Source: Candidatus Saganbacteria bacterium (GTDB taxonomy: Bacteria; Margulisbacteria; WOR-1; JAPLLA01). From it: a DNA stretch of 36,295 bases. How positions within the stretch are numbered: the first letter of the stretch is position 1; every line of letters begins with the position of its first letter. Positions 1 to 12,600 of the stretch are shown piece after piece. Under the pieces are notes generated by a model, which saw only the letters and a list, made by a program, of their open reading frames with translations, did no database searches and was not told the origin of the DNA. Position numbers and translations under genes: made by a program. Location of the stretch: positions 6,753 to 43,047 of the forward strand of contig JAPLLA010000012.1 in assembly GCA_026387795.1 (NCBI GenBank), read 5' to 3'.

Positions 1-581
1 CAAACGGCTGGTACACCAGCCCCTTTATTATAACCTGCGAAGCCGTAGCAGCACAAAGCATGAACATTAAAATATCGCCTGATGGCGATACCTCCTTAAT
101 CAACTCTTTAGATAATGGGAAGTTTACTTTCAAATATCCGACCTATTATGGCGACGCAATATCTCCAGACGGATCAAAAAACTTGGAAGTTTGGGCACAT
201 TCCCAGCCAAACGGAGACGGAGCACATGAGTCTCCCCACAAATACTTGGCTTTTAAATATGACGGGACTTCTCCTGAAGTAACTGAGGGGGACATTTCCT
301 TATACCCCAATCAAAGCACCCAATTGGTAGGATCATCTGTTGCGGTATCCGTTGAAGCGTCCGATAGTGCCAGCGGGATCCAAGAAGTAAAAATAACCGT
401 AAGCGGACTTGCTCCCATTGTTGCTGTTTATAGCTATGCGACAGGTACTTACAATGGATTAATCTCTTCTTTCCCGTCAAATGGAATCGTTTCTGTCTTA
501 GCAAAAAACAATGCGGGCTTAACAACTAACATCTCAAAAACATTTGATCAAAGGGTTGGCCCAAATTCCAAAAAAACCTAA
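1..581 (+). CDS. Giant surface protein, 5' part (partial; ends in frameshift)
   Basis: The frame is open from the first bases of the window, so the true start lies upstream; the ATG at 60 is internal. Visible residues form part of an OmpL47/chitobiase-type Ig-like domain (GWYTSP and later YLAFKYDGTSPEV), followed by a second beta-rich domain with the usual SASGIQEVKI pattern (about nt 300-560). The frame stops with TAA at 579-581, just after a run of seven A residues (570-576). Reading on in the -1 frame from that run joins it smoothly to the next large open frame, with no ribosome binding site or signal peptide at that frame's first ATG (602). I infer that this is the front of one secreted giant protein interrupted by an indel, not a separate gene. 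No specific function beyond a cell-surface or secreted role can be given. Confidence 0.7.
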   Translation, partial: NGWYTSPFIITCEAVAAQSMNIKISPDGDTSLINSLDNGKFTFKYPTYYGDAISPDGSKNLEVWAHSQPNGDGAHESPHKYLAFKYDGTSPEVTEGDISLYPNQSTQLVGSSVAVSVEASDSASGIQEVKITVSGLAPIVAVYSYATGTYNGLISSFPSNGIVSVLAKNNAGLTTNISKTFDQRVGPNSKKT

Positions 582-601
582 ACAACTCCGGAAACACCTA
601 T

Positions 602-3600
602 ATGCCAGGCCCCGGTGAACTTACAAACCCAGGTTCTAATTATTTCTGGTGTTCTGTAGATTTAGGTAATTATAAGCCTGTATCCATAACCATGGGAAAC
701 AATAAGCTCTATGTTATTGCAAATAGCGACGGCCATCCTGCAAGATTATTTGTATACACCATTGGCTCGACTGGAATAATGTCATATGGTTACACAAAGC
801 AATATACCCTCTGGGGAAAAGTGACAAATTCACCAGCTATTGCCCAAAATGGCAGGATTTACATAGCCTCCTACAACGCCTCAAAACTATCCGGATCTAT
901 AGAAGCCTTTGAAATAGACACAGACACCAAGCTTTCCGCGTCTTTAGGTAATTGCGGTGAAATATTGTCTTCCCCTACTATCGATTTAGATGGCAATGTT
1001 TTCTTGATCGCCAATTCTAAAATATACAAGTTCAATCCGAGTTTAATCTCAACCTCTCTTACTTGCAACAATATTTCCCCAACGGCTTCCCCTGCCATAT
1101 ATATTCAAAGTGTGTACGATTGGTATATTATGGCCGCTTATTCCGGGGAAGCCAAAGTTGGCAGATTTTACTACGACAACCTCTCTTCATCATTTCTTCA
1201 AACCGAAGCAGGCATTGATTATTCCCCTGTTATGGCAACCGGTCCAGACGGCGACACATGTTACGTTGTAGACAAAAACCAGAAGCTTTATGCCATTAAC
1301 CCTTACACTATGACTCAAAAATGGAAATCCAAAACACTAGACGGAACCATTATCAGTGCCCCGTTAATCAGCCCCCCTTATCAGGGAACTGGTACTTATG
1401 AGATTTATGTAATCACAAAAAAAGACGACATCAGTAAAAATGAGGGAGAACTCTGGAGGTTTCCTTCCCAGCCTACCGGCAACCTGGAAGATGTACAAGA
1501 AATTAGCAACAAAACCCTTAATAATGCTAATCCAAACTCAAATTATATTGTAAGCAGTAACAAGATTTTATACTACGCTGGTGCAGTGGAAAACTGCACT
1601 ATCTCAGACAAGGCCATCCATGCCTATGACATAGGAAAACAAGAAGAAGTCGGGAATTACCAAAGCTACTATTATATTTTGGGATCGCCTATTCTTATTA
1701 CCACCCCAAAAAACATAACTAGCACCAGGCCATATCTGTTTTTTGCCAAAGATACCGGCACCTTTAGTCAAATTATGAGAGTAACAGATACCACCTCGCC
1801 TGCTATCCCCCAATTTATTACTACCTCTACCGCTACAAATACCGGTACTTTTTCCCTTAGTTGGAATCCGGTAACAGACAACAGCGCACCTGTTTCTTAT
1901 ATGCTGAAAAAAAATAGTGTCGTCTATCAAACCCTAACAAATACCAGCTTTTTTGAGGGGGCAGGTCAACCTCTTGATGAAGGAATATATACATATAAAT
2001 TAAGAGCTAAAGACTATTTGGAAAATGAAAGTAGTGGGGATAGTTCAGCCATCACAGTAAAGGTGGATAAAGTTAACCCTGCAAAACCTGCACTTAAAAT
2101 ACATAATATTGCCAAAAATTCTATCTCCTTAAGCTGGGAAGCAGTAACAGATCCTTACAGCGCAGGAAAATCTGGCGTAAGTGAATATATACTTAAATGG
2201 TCTGACAGTGTAAATATTACCAATGGTAATTGGGATACGATACCCGATTTTGTAACCCTAAATTATACTTTTGAAACCGGCAGTTTAGTGCAAACTGCTG
2301 AGGCCCTCAGCAGTAACACCCTGTACCATTTGGGGATACGGGTAAAAGATAATGCGGGCAACCTTTCCGATGTAGCCACTAAAGACGCAAAAACCATTTA
2401 TGGCAGCGTTAAATCAGTTAAAATATTCTACTCCCCTCCCATGACCAATGGAGTAACATCTGTAGACTCCACCGGGACCCTTACCGCAGAAGTTCTGGAC
2501 ACGCAAGACAAGGCAATCGACCAAATCAATGTAAAGTGGAGCATTATCGATCCCCCATCCACCGAATTCTTATATCTTACCGACCCTGCAGCCGGCGCCC
2601 TGGCTTTAAATGATGTCCCCCAAACTCAAGCTGTTAAACTTAGGACCGGGACCGAGGTTGGAACCGTAAAAATAAAAGCAGAAGCAGGAGATAAGTCTAG
2701 CCCACAAGAACCCATAGAAATCGTCCCGGGCAAATTCTCACAGGTTGCAATCTTACCTGTTTTTGCCACCTATGAAGTAGGATCACAACAAAAATATGAA
2801 CTATTCTTACAAGATAAATATGGAAACACTATTGACCCGAATGCAAGTTATTACAATAAAATCTATACAAAATTGCCGTATATACAATGGGATTGGAAGA
2901 TCCTTAACCTCACTATTCCTGCTACTGCCGTAAATGTCCCGGATCTAAACAGCGTTAGTCTGGATACGGCTCAAATAACCATGCCTACTACTAGCGGCAG
3001 CGGCTTGTTGTTAGCTGGCTCTTGTACCATAGAAACTCCCGATAAAAAACAAACATCCGTAATCATAGATTTAATCCCCGGCCCGTTACATTCGTTTAAG
3101 CTTGATCCCCCAAGCAATACCTTGGGATTAAATTCCACCCAAAAGGTTAATATTATTAATGTTTATGATGCAAATCAAAACATTATTACCTCACTAAAAT
3201 ACAGTGATTTTATTGCCCCCTGGCTAATTACAGACGAAACAGGCGCAACTGTTGGAAGCAATATTGCAGATACGGACCCCTTGGCAGAACCCAATGCAAT
3301 TGCTCTTTTTAAATCAAAAAACAAAGCCGGCACTTTCTGGGTTTCTGCCATCTATAAAGACAATCCAAACATTTTTGCCACTGCAACCTACATCATCACC
3401 CCAGACGCCCTGGCAAAATTTGAACTCTCAACCCTGGAAGTAAAAGCGCAAACTGGAAACGTTCCCCTCTTGGTGGTAAGGGCATCGGATGAAGTCAATA
3501 ATCCTATTCCCGACGAAAAGCTCACAAATGATTATACCTTTAACTGGCAGCTTACAGGCCCCAAGCCAGGCTCTGGCAGTGCCATGGATAAATTCATTGA

Positions 3601-6600
3601 TCATGCTACTAAGTGGAGCCAGGTAACATTTAAACCAGGCACCACAGCAGGAAGGTATGACTTGCTTGTCACTTGCGGCAATCCCTATGTGCACAAGGAA
3701 TTAAAAGTCGTCCCGGACGTTCTTATAGGCGTAACCATAGAGCCGCAAAGCGCTACCTTGGAAATTACCGACACTACCAATATAACGCTCAAGCCCTACG
3801 ACCAGTTTGGCAATAATATTTTCGAATATGACTCTGACATTATAAACGGCAATAATTTTTATTGGGACGTTTATTCTGTGAATGGCAACGGCACAGAAAC
3901 AAAATTAGTAGGAACCCCTTATGGATATGTAGACAAAACGACCAATGGCAAGACTATTACTTTCCATGCCAATAACCCCAATGCTCCGCAAGGGACTCTA
4001 AAGAAAGCCGGCAAATATAGAGTTAAGGCTGTTTATATTAATGATACAAATATATTCTATGAAAGCGCTACCATTGAAGTAAGACCCGGAAAAATCGCCA
4101 GCTTTGTACCTATTATTTACAAAGACCCAATGGGCCCGGTTCCCCCTATAAATAGCTTTTCAATAAACGCCTGGGACGGAAACACCAGCTCTCTTTCTCC
4201 CCAGCCATTTAACGCTGACTTGCTCGCAGAGATAAAAGACGAATATGGAAACTATTATAAAAAGCTCTATACTCATCCTTCTTACCTAGAAAACCAGCTA
4301 GAGTTCCAGGTTACTCCCTATGCCCCAGGAACATCACTGGAAGCTCTAATTACCTTTATGGATGTCAATACTTTTGGCGCCTACAATTATGTGGGCGGAT
4401 TAAGAAAATTCCACACTCCCAAAGCCGGCACCTATACTATTACAGTCTCTTTCCCGGGCAACCCGTACGACTTGCCCAGCCAGCAATATACTGTAACTGT
4501 AAATCCGTTAAGCATGTCTAAAATTTCACTCGAAGCAAGCACCAATACCATAAATCTGGCCAACCCGCCTTCTGTGGTAACTTTGGAAGCGCTTCTGCAA
4601 GATAAATATTGGAATAAGCTCCCCCTCCCTGCCGGACAAAAAATCACCTGGATACATAATCACGCCGCTGGTAACTTTAATTACAACAATTTGACACAAA
4701 CAACCATGGAAGTAACTGACATGAACAATAATTTACTTAATTTGCCTGAAAGCCACAATTTTGCCAGGCAGGGCCTTCACACTCTACAGGTGTATAATGG
4801 TACTATAGGCTCTTCCAATCCAGTCAACTTAAACGTCATCCCAGGCATCTGGAAAAACCTAACCTTAAGCTTTGACCAAAGCAGTGTACTGTTAACAAAA
4901 AATAATGTCCCTTTAAACCAATCTGTACCGATCTGGATAAAAGAAGCTAAAGATAGCTATGACAACCCTGTCATAGGACCCACGTGGAGTGCATTTAAAG
5001 AGGTGTATACAGTAACAATTACCAGGGACGGCACTACCCAAACCTACCCTGGTTTCATTGACGCAGGAGAGACTCCTACCAACGCAGACCCCTACACCAT
5101 TGCTTCTTTTAATTCAGGAGATGTAGCTGGAAAATTCTACATTACCAGACAAAACAAAACCGTCCCTGCGGAAAAATGGACCTATGTAATCACCGTAACC
5201 CCGGAAGCCCTGTCCTCTTTTGACTGGAAAATCACGCCTGCAAATCCTACTGTTGACGACAAGATTACTTTTGAAGCTTACAATTTAAAAGACAACCAAG
5301 GAAATAAAATTGAACCTGCTACATTTACCGATGGCGCAAACTTGAGATGGGTCATGACCAACAGCCCTGGCGGCGGCGGAGTAATGCGCGTGCTGGGCAC
5401 AGGGCTTACTTTGGAAGGAGTACTCCCGGCCAGCTTTGAAAGCTACGGTTCAGGATACTTTGATTTTAAAGCCAGCTACAACTTGGGAACAGTAAGCTCA
5501 ACTAAAACAAACGTCTATATTTCCGGCGGTACACTTGAGTCATTTACTGTTACTTCAGAGCCCTATTCCATAGTGATCCTGCCCGGGCACGAAAGCAATA
5601 TCACCTTAAAAACAGCGAAAGACTACCACGGCAACAATAAGATTCCCGAACTAAACGCTTCCAATGATTTTGAGTGGGCCATTACGTACCATGACCCAGC
5701 TACTGGCTCGATCACTGACCCCCACCCTACTTGGGCAAAGTTTGAAGCATTAAACGCTACAGGCAAGAAATTTGTTCTAGGAAGTGATCCAAAACCTTGG
5801 TACCACGATATCACGGTTAAACATACTGCAAGCGGGAAAACTGCATATGCAGAAGTAAAAGTAAAAAATGATGTGCTTAATTCGTTTAAGATAAAAACCA
5901 TTACTCCTACTTCTACTGGCGATATAACGGAAATCCCGCCTATTACAGTTACTGCCACAAATAATCCTACCCCAGAACCGGGAATACTGCTTTTTGAAGG
6001 TGTAGATAAAAATGGCTACCCCGTTTCTGATGCTGCATTAATTGGATATGATTTTAATTGGTCAATTGTAGGCAATCCGGACGGAGTTGCCTTAATGGAA
6101 CTCGACGCACCAATTCCAATAACATTCGCACGCATATTAAAACACAAAAACATTGCCGGTAAATATACTATTAAAATCGTTTATGCAGGCAGCAACCCGG
6201 ATATTGTTAAGCTTGCTACAGTAGAAGTGCTGCCCGGGCCACTAACAGGGGCATTAAAAATCGTACCAGAAACTCCTATTGTTAATCTGGAAACCGACCT
6301 GGACTACACCCGTATTCTTACCCTGGAAGGTAAAGATCCATTTGGAAATTACATAACTGCTTCTGCAGAAAATACCTATTGGAATATCTTAAACCCCACA
6401 GACATTATTATTAAATCCTTTCCGAAAACCAACCCAATATCATGGGGCACTTCCGAAGCTGGACAATATAAGTTAAAAGTTACTTTACTTGATCCACCTC
6501 TTCCTATAGTCGAAACCATCTTTACCGTCTATCCCGCCAACCTGGCAACCCTGGAGCTTTTTGCTGCTGATACAGTAGGTCTAAAAACTGTAGCAAATAT

Positions 6601-9600
6601 CACTTACGAAGCTACGGACAAATATGGAAATACAGTAAGCAAACCTTTACTGAGCACTTTCACTTATACCGTAACCCGAGAAAATAGTGAGTCTTCACAA
6701 AAGAGCAAGTTAACCGCAGGCACAGGCGGGGCTTTTGCAAGGTTCGCTCCAGGCACCACTGCAGACAAATATTATTTTACATTCAGCAAAGAGGGAGTAA
6801 ATATAATTAATGACACCTTTACAATTACCTCTACTCCGGGGGGCATTAGCACCTTCTCTGTAACTTGGGAACCACTTGTCCCAACCGTGACCGATACTTT
6901 CACTTTATATATTTCGGACCCCAAAGACAGCGATGGGAACATTATTAACATGAGTACGCTTACGAAGGGTGGTTTTGCTTACGAAATAGGAATCGGACCT
7001 ATCGGCACGTATCCTGCCCCACAAGCACCAAAGCATAACGACTTAGATTATAAGTATTCTTTCGAACTACCGGAACCAACCAGTTACTTTAGCCGCAATT
7101 CCGGAGACTATAAATTTACGGTCACCTATAACAACTGTGCGCCGCAAGATGTAACTGTAAACTTTAAGCCCGCAGCACTGGACAACATTACCCTAAAATC
7201 GAATAAAGCCTCTACCCCAATTGTAGGCGGCACTGTAAACATTTGGATCGATTCCGCAAAAGACCAGTTCCAAAACGAACAAGCTACGAATTTTAAACAG
7301 GGGGATTTCTTCTGGAAAATCTTGGGACCAAATGGCAACCAGATTTCAGACCTCAAGGCAGCCTTTATCGCAGGGAAAGATACTGACGGAAAACCCGGCA
7401 AGACTTTGACCATTGCTTCATTTGAAGCCGGAATTTACACATTGGTAGCAACCTATGCTCCAAACGGCGTACCAACCGATATAACAGATATAACAGACGA
7501 CATTACCATTGAAGCTACTCCTGATACTTATCACTTTCTAGACGTAAAAATATGCGCAAGCGGAGGAGAGCTGGGATTTGGGCCGGTCAATATTTCTGCA
7601 GGTGGTACTGCAGAAATATGGGTACAAAGTGCCAAAGACCAATATCAAAACACAACCACAGGCCCAACCTACAACCAGTTTCTGGCTTACTATAGCCCTG
7701 TAACCATAACCAAAGAAGGAGCCCCTGGGGGTTTCGAGTCTCTCTTTTCTTCCGCAGACCAGCCCAAGAAAACTCCGTACAAGGTTGGCAAGTTTGTTCC
7801 TACTGCTGCAGGTAAATACTACCTAAGCGGAACAGAACCAAATAGCGGCATTGTTGGGACCTTTGTAATTAATGTTGTTCCCGCAGGTCTGGCAAAAATT
7901 GAGCTTGGTGCAAACTGGGCAAGTGCTCCTTTTTCACCAATAGAAGATCTTTCTGCCATATCAGTAGACTCGCCTACAGTCATGCTCTCTATCATAGGCA
8001 AAGATGCATTTAATAATCCCACACCTCCTAATACTATGGCATTTAATCAAGGTTTTACCTGGCTGCCAACGGGAATAGTAAGCCCATTACATTTCATTCC
8101 TACTCCAGAGGTAACATTTGCTCCATCAGGGGCCCTACTCGGTAAAAATGTAATCACTGTTTACCATACCACCACAACTACTCTTATTGCCACCAAAGAA
8201 ATCACCGTGGTTTCCGGCGCTGCTCATCATCTAATCCTAAGCACCGAAGCAGCAAGTATTAAAGTAGACACCGGCAATACCAAAATCTATTACACAGTAC
8301 AAGATGTAAACAACAATCCAAAAACAGGCATCGGCCTTTCTGATCTTGCCTGGATCGTAAAGAAAAACGGGCTGGTCCAAGAAAACCCTCTCTCATATTT
8401 TACCGACTTCCAAAACGGCATCGCTAAATTTAAACCGGGGGAACAGAGTGGGATCTTTACCATAGTAGCGCAGTATGCCGCCCTGGGAACACAAGAATTA
8501 ACAATCACCGTAACCCCGGATGTCTTGTTCAGTTTTAGCGTTACCCCTGCAAATGCGGTGATTGCCGAAAACACTCCCCAAACATCCTTTAGTATTGTCA
8601 ATGTCAAAGATAAATTTGAAAACCCAATTACCGACCTTTCCAACTATTATTTCTATTGGCCGGAAACTACTATAAAGCCCAACGGAGAAACTGCCACTGC
8701 TTTTGGCACTGGTTACGGACTGGGCTGGGTAGCAACACTTGAGACTCTCCCAGCCATGGAAAAGACTTTCCAAATCAACGCTTCCAAACAAGGTGACGTT
8801 TCTCCAAAAGCGCATTACGACTTAAAAGTAACTATTACCCCAAGCGCAATTTACTTTGACAAACTTGCAATCAACGGCGTGCTACCCGGAGCAACCACTA
8901 CTGATAATGACATAATATTAATTACCCCCAAAGCCTTTGGCCAAATGGTCAAGGATGAGATTTACCATCTGACCTGGACTACAGGCATTGGAAGCATTCC
9001 GGATGATTTAAGTCTGGGAATAAATAAAGATAAGCATGTAATTCCTTATACTGTTGGCACTGCAGCCGGAGTCTACGAGCTGCAGTTGGCTGCAGAGTCT
9101 ACAACCGGAACATTAATTACTACCATAGACGTAAACGTGGTTGCAGATAAAATACATACTTTTGATTTTTCTCTTCCATCAAATATCACTGCCGGAACAA
9201 TAGGGACCACAACCTGGTCCGGTTTGTTTGCAAATTCCATACAAGTGACTACTGCAGAAGACCAATATAAAAACGCCATTGATGCCAATACTGCAAAAGC
9301 TTCTGTAACCTGGAAGATTGGTGGTGCTACAGCAGCAAATGATACGCCATTTACAAAAGCCGGTACTTATACCATTGCCGCAAACTGGAAAGATGCCAAT
9401 AATGTTAACCGTACAACGTCTGAAGTTTTAACCGTAATTCCTTCCACTACTATTGGCTCCGTTAAAATCATTGCAGATAAAACCTTGGTCACCGTAAAAG
9501 GTCCAACCGTTAATTTAACGCTCGAAGGCTATGACACTTTTGGCAATGTTGTTTCTGTGGACACTCTTGACAACACAAGCTTTGGCTGGCAGGGAATAAC

Positions 9601-12600
9601 TAAACTGCTTGCGCCAACCTGGAAAGCGATTTTTAGCCCCTCGCCCTACGAGTTTCTGCCAGGTGAGTTCACACTGCAAAAAGATCCAGGCACTTATGTA
9701 GTAACGGTTTTCCGGATGCCGCTGGTGGATCAAATAAAAGACAGTATTCTTCTTACTGTAGAAGCCGGCAGCGCGAATTCTGTTGTTCTCACCAGCGAGG
9801 CAAATGCAAATACCGTCAGGGTAAGCGACCCGGATAAAGCCAGCGCCACTTTTGTAAAACTCTATTACACTGTAAAAGATGAACTTGGCAACCCTCTGCC
9901 AAATATTGTCTTAGACAAAGCCGATAACTGGACCGTAAAAAAGAACAGCGTCATCCAGGAAGATCCCCTGGATTATATTGCCAACATCGCTGCCGGACAG
10001 GCTAAGTTTAAACCCGGAGAAAAAACCGGGGAATTTATCATCCAGGCAAAATACGGGGAGCTTTCTTCTGCCAAAACCATTACCGCAACCCCCGAAGCAC
10101 TAAAGAGTTTTGCAATCGCTCCAACCAATGTTGTAGTAGCAGCGTTGGAAACCCAGGGGCTCTCTTTCCATATTGCCAATGCAATAGATACTTTTGACAA
10201 TTCAATTACCGGCAACTTCTTAAACGATTACGTGTTCAAGTGGCCTCGCACTACCATAAGCCCTACCAACGGCGCATCTGTCCCTGCACTCCTTGCCGAT
10301 CCTGCAACCGATGATAACATAGGGGTAAAAGCTGTATTGCAGCCGCTCCCTGCCAAAGATTACACATTTACTGTTAATGCATACAAAGGAGCCATAGCTA
10401 ACCCGCTTTTAAAGAGTGCAGACCTTAGTGTAAAAGTAACTGCCAGCGAAATCTACTTTACCCCTGCCCTAATAGAAAATGTGGCGCCGGGAACAATCGT
10501 TGAGAACTTGATACTGAAAAGACCGGCTAATTTTGACGCCAACCTGGAAAGCGGGGTCTTTGAACCGCTGGTCTGGACCGCTGGAGAAGGGGTATTTAAA
10601 TCAAACACCAACCTGGACAATATTAAATATCAGGTGGGAACAGGGGCCAAGCTCTACACCATGGAAGTCTCTACATATTCGCCATATTCGCCCACACTCA
10701 AACTTGATGCTAAACTGACTTTTGCAGTTATACCCGGCCCTGTAAAAACCTTTAATTTTGATCTTGACCCAGCCTCATATACGGTTGGACAATCTGCAAC
10801 CATTAAAATAAACAGTGCAGTTTTAGATGCTTATAATAATGAGATTGTTGATATGAATAAGATAAGAAACGAAGTAAAAATTGAGGTCACGCCATCTGCC
10901 ACTGCCCCCTCTGTCAATGAAGAGGGGGACGGCGTGACATTTGGCTCCACCGGAGCTTTCACGCAAATTGGCACGTACACCTTTACAGCCAAAACCAACA
11001 GCGGCACTGTTTTAGCTACCAAACTAGCTACAGTAGAACTAGCTTCAGTTACGAATTTAAATCTAACCGCAGCCAAACCAAATCCACTTGGCTTTGGGGA
11101 AACCGCTGAACTCTCCTTAACCAATGACCAATCTATTCCTCTTGCAAAAACAGACGTTACCTGGATTGTATCTCTGGAGGGGGTAACCAAAGCCGCGGGT
11201 AACCTTACTAAAGTTTCTGAATTTATTAAAGCTTCTGAACTGGAAAATGGGTTTGCGCTCTTTAACCCGGGGACCAAAGCCGGAGAATTTACAGTCTCTG
11301 TAAACTATAACAATACTCCCAGCAATGTACTAAAAGTATCCGTAACAGCCGGGGCGCTTAAGACCTTTACCGTAAGCCCTGCCAAAATCGCTATTAACAT
11401 TAATCCAATTAAGCCGGTTCAAGTAACTATCGAAGCTAAAGATGCTAATGGGAACATTATTAGAAACCTTTCTGCTTACACCTTTAATTGGAATCAGTTT
11501 GTAGAAAATGAACAAGGCGATGTACAAGCGATCACCATTACCAACAAGGGTTCCATTGCTACCTGGATACCTGGAATACCTAGCGGGATCTACAACTTGG
11601 CTGTTACAGAAAATACTTCCGGGGCAAACGCCACTGTAAAAGTAGTCGTAGTACCGGATAGTGTTACTTTTGATAAGACCCTGGTTACCACAGAAGTAAA
11701 CACTGCGGTAAGTCCAAAACTAAAGTTAATTGTACCTGCACAATTTAGCGACATGTTTGCAGGAGACAATCCTCCAAGCACAGACAAGCCAATAAAGCTT
11801 TACTGGAATGCGGGCAAGGGAACTGTAAACAAGAGCAGTTTAAACAGCATTACCTACACCCCAGGCATTACTGCCGAAGTTTATCACTTAACTGTTACCT
11901 ATGAGGCTCTAGGAAAAGTAACCGAAAGCATAGTGGACATCAATGCAATCCCTGGATTAACGAATTCCATGGCTCTTTTCCTTTCTACAAACGAAGTAGA
12001 AGCCGGACAAACTATCGACATATTTGCGGTAGGCGGAAGTGCAAAAGATGTTTATGGAAACATGATCACTGATATTCCTGCCATTCGGGATGATGTAGTC
12101 TTTTCGTTCTCACCTACTGCTTCTGCTCCTGAAATAGTAGAAACCGGGGAATTCACGCTTGCCAAGACTTTGCCTTTCCCGTCTGAAGGAGCCTATACTT
12201 TAATCGCTAAAAATACCAACAATAAAACGTTGGATGAAAAGACTATTAAAGTAAATCAAGCAGTTTTGGTTACCATGATCTTAACCGCAGAACAAGAAAA
12301 CCTTGCCTTTGGAGGCAACACTGAATTTACACTCTATGCTGCATCTCACCAAGGAGCAATCACTCTTACTAAAGATATGATTACTGCTTGGAAAGTAATG
12401 GTAAACGGTGAAATTGCTGATGCCTCTACTGCCAATAAATTAATCGTAGACCCAACTGCAGGAGGCGTTGCTTCCTTTAACCCTGGCACCAAAGCCGGAA
12501 CATTTGAAATCACAGCTGCTTACAATAACATGGAAAGTAATCCGGTTACTGTTAGTGTGGCTACCGGCAACCTGGCCAAGTTCAGCATCTCTATTATAAA

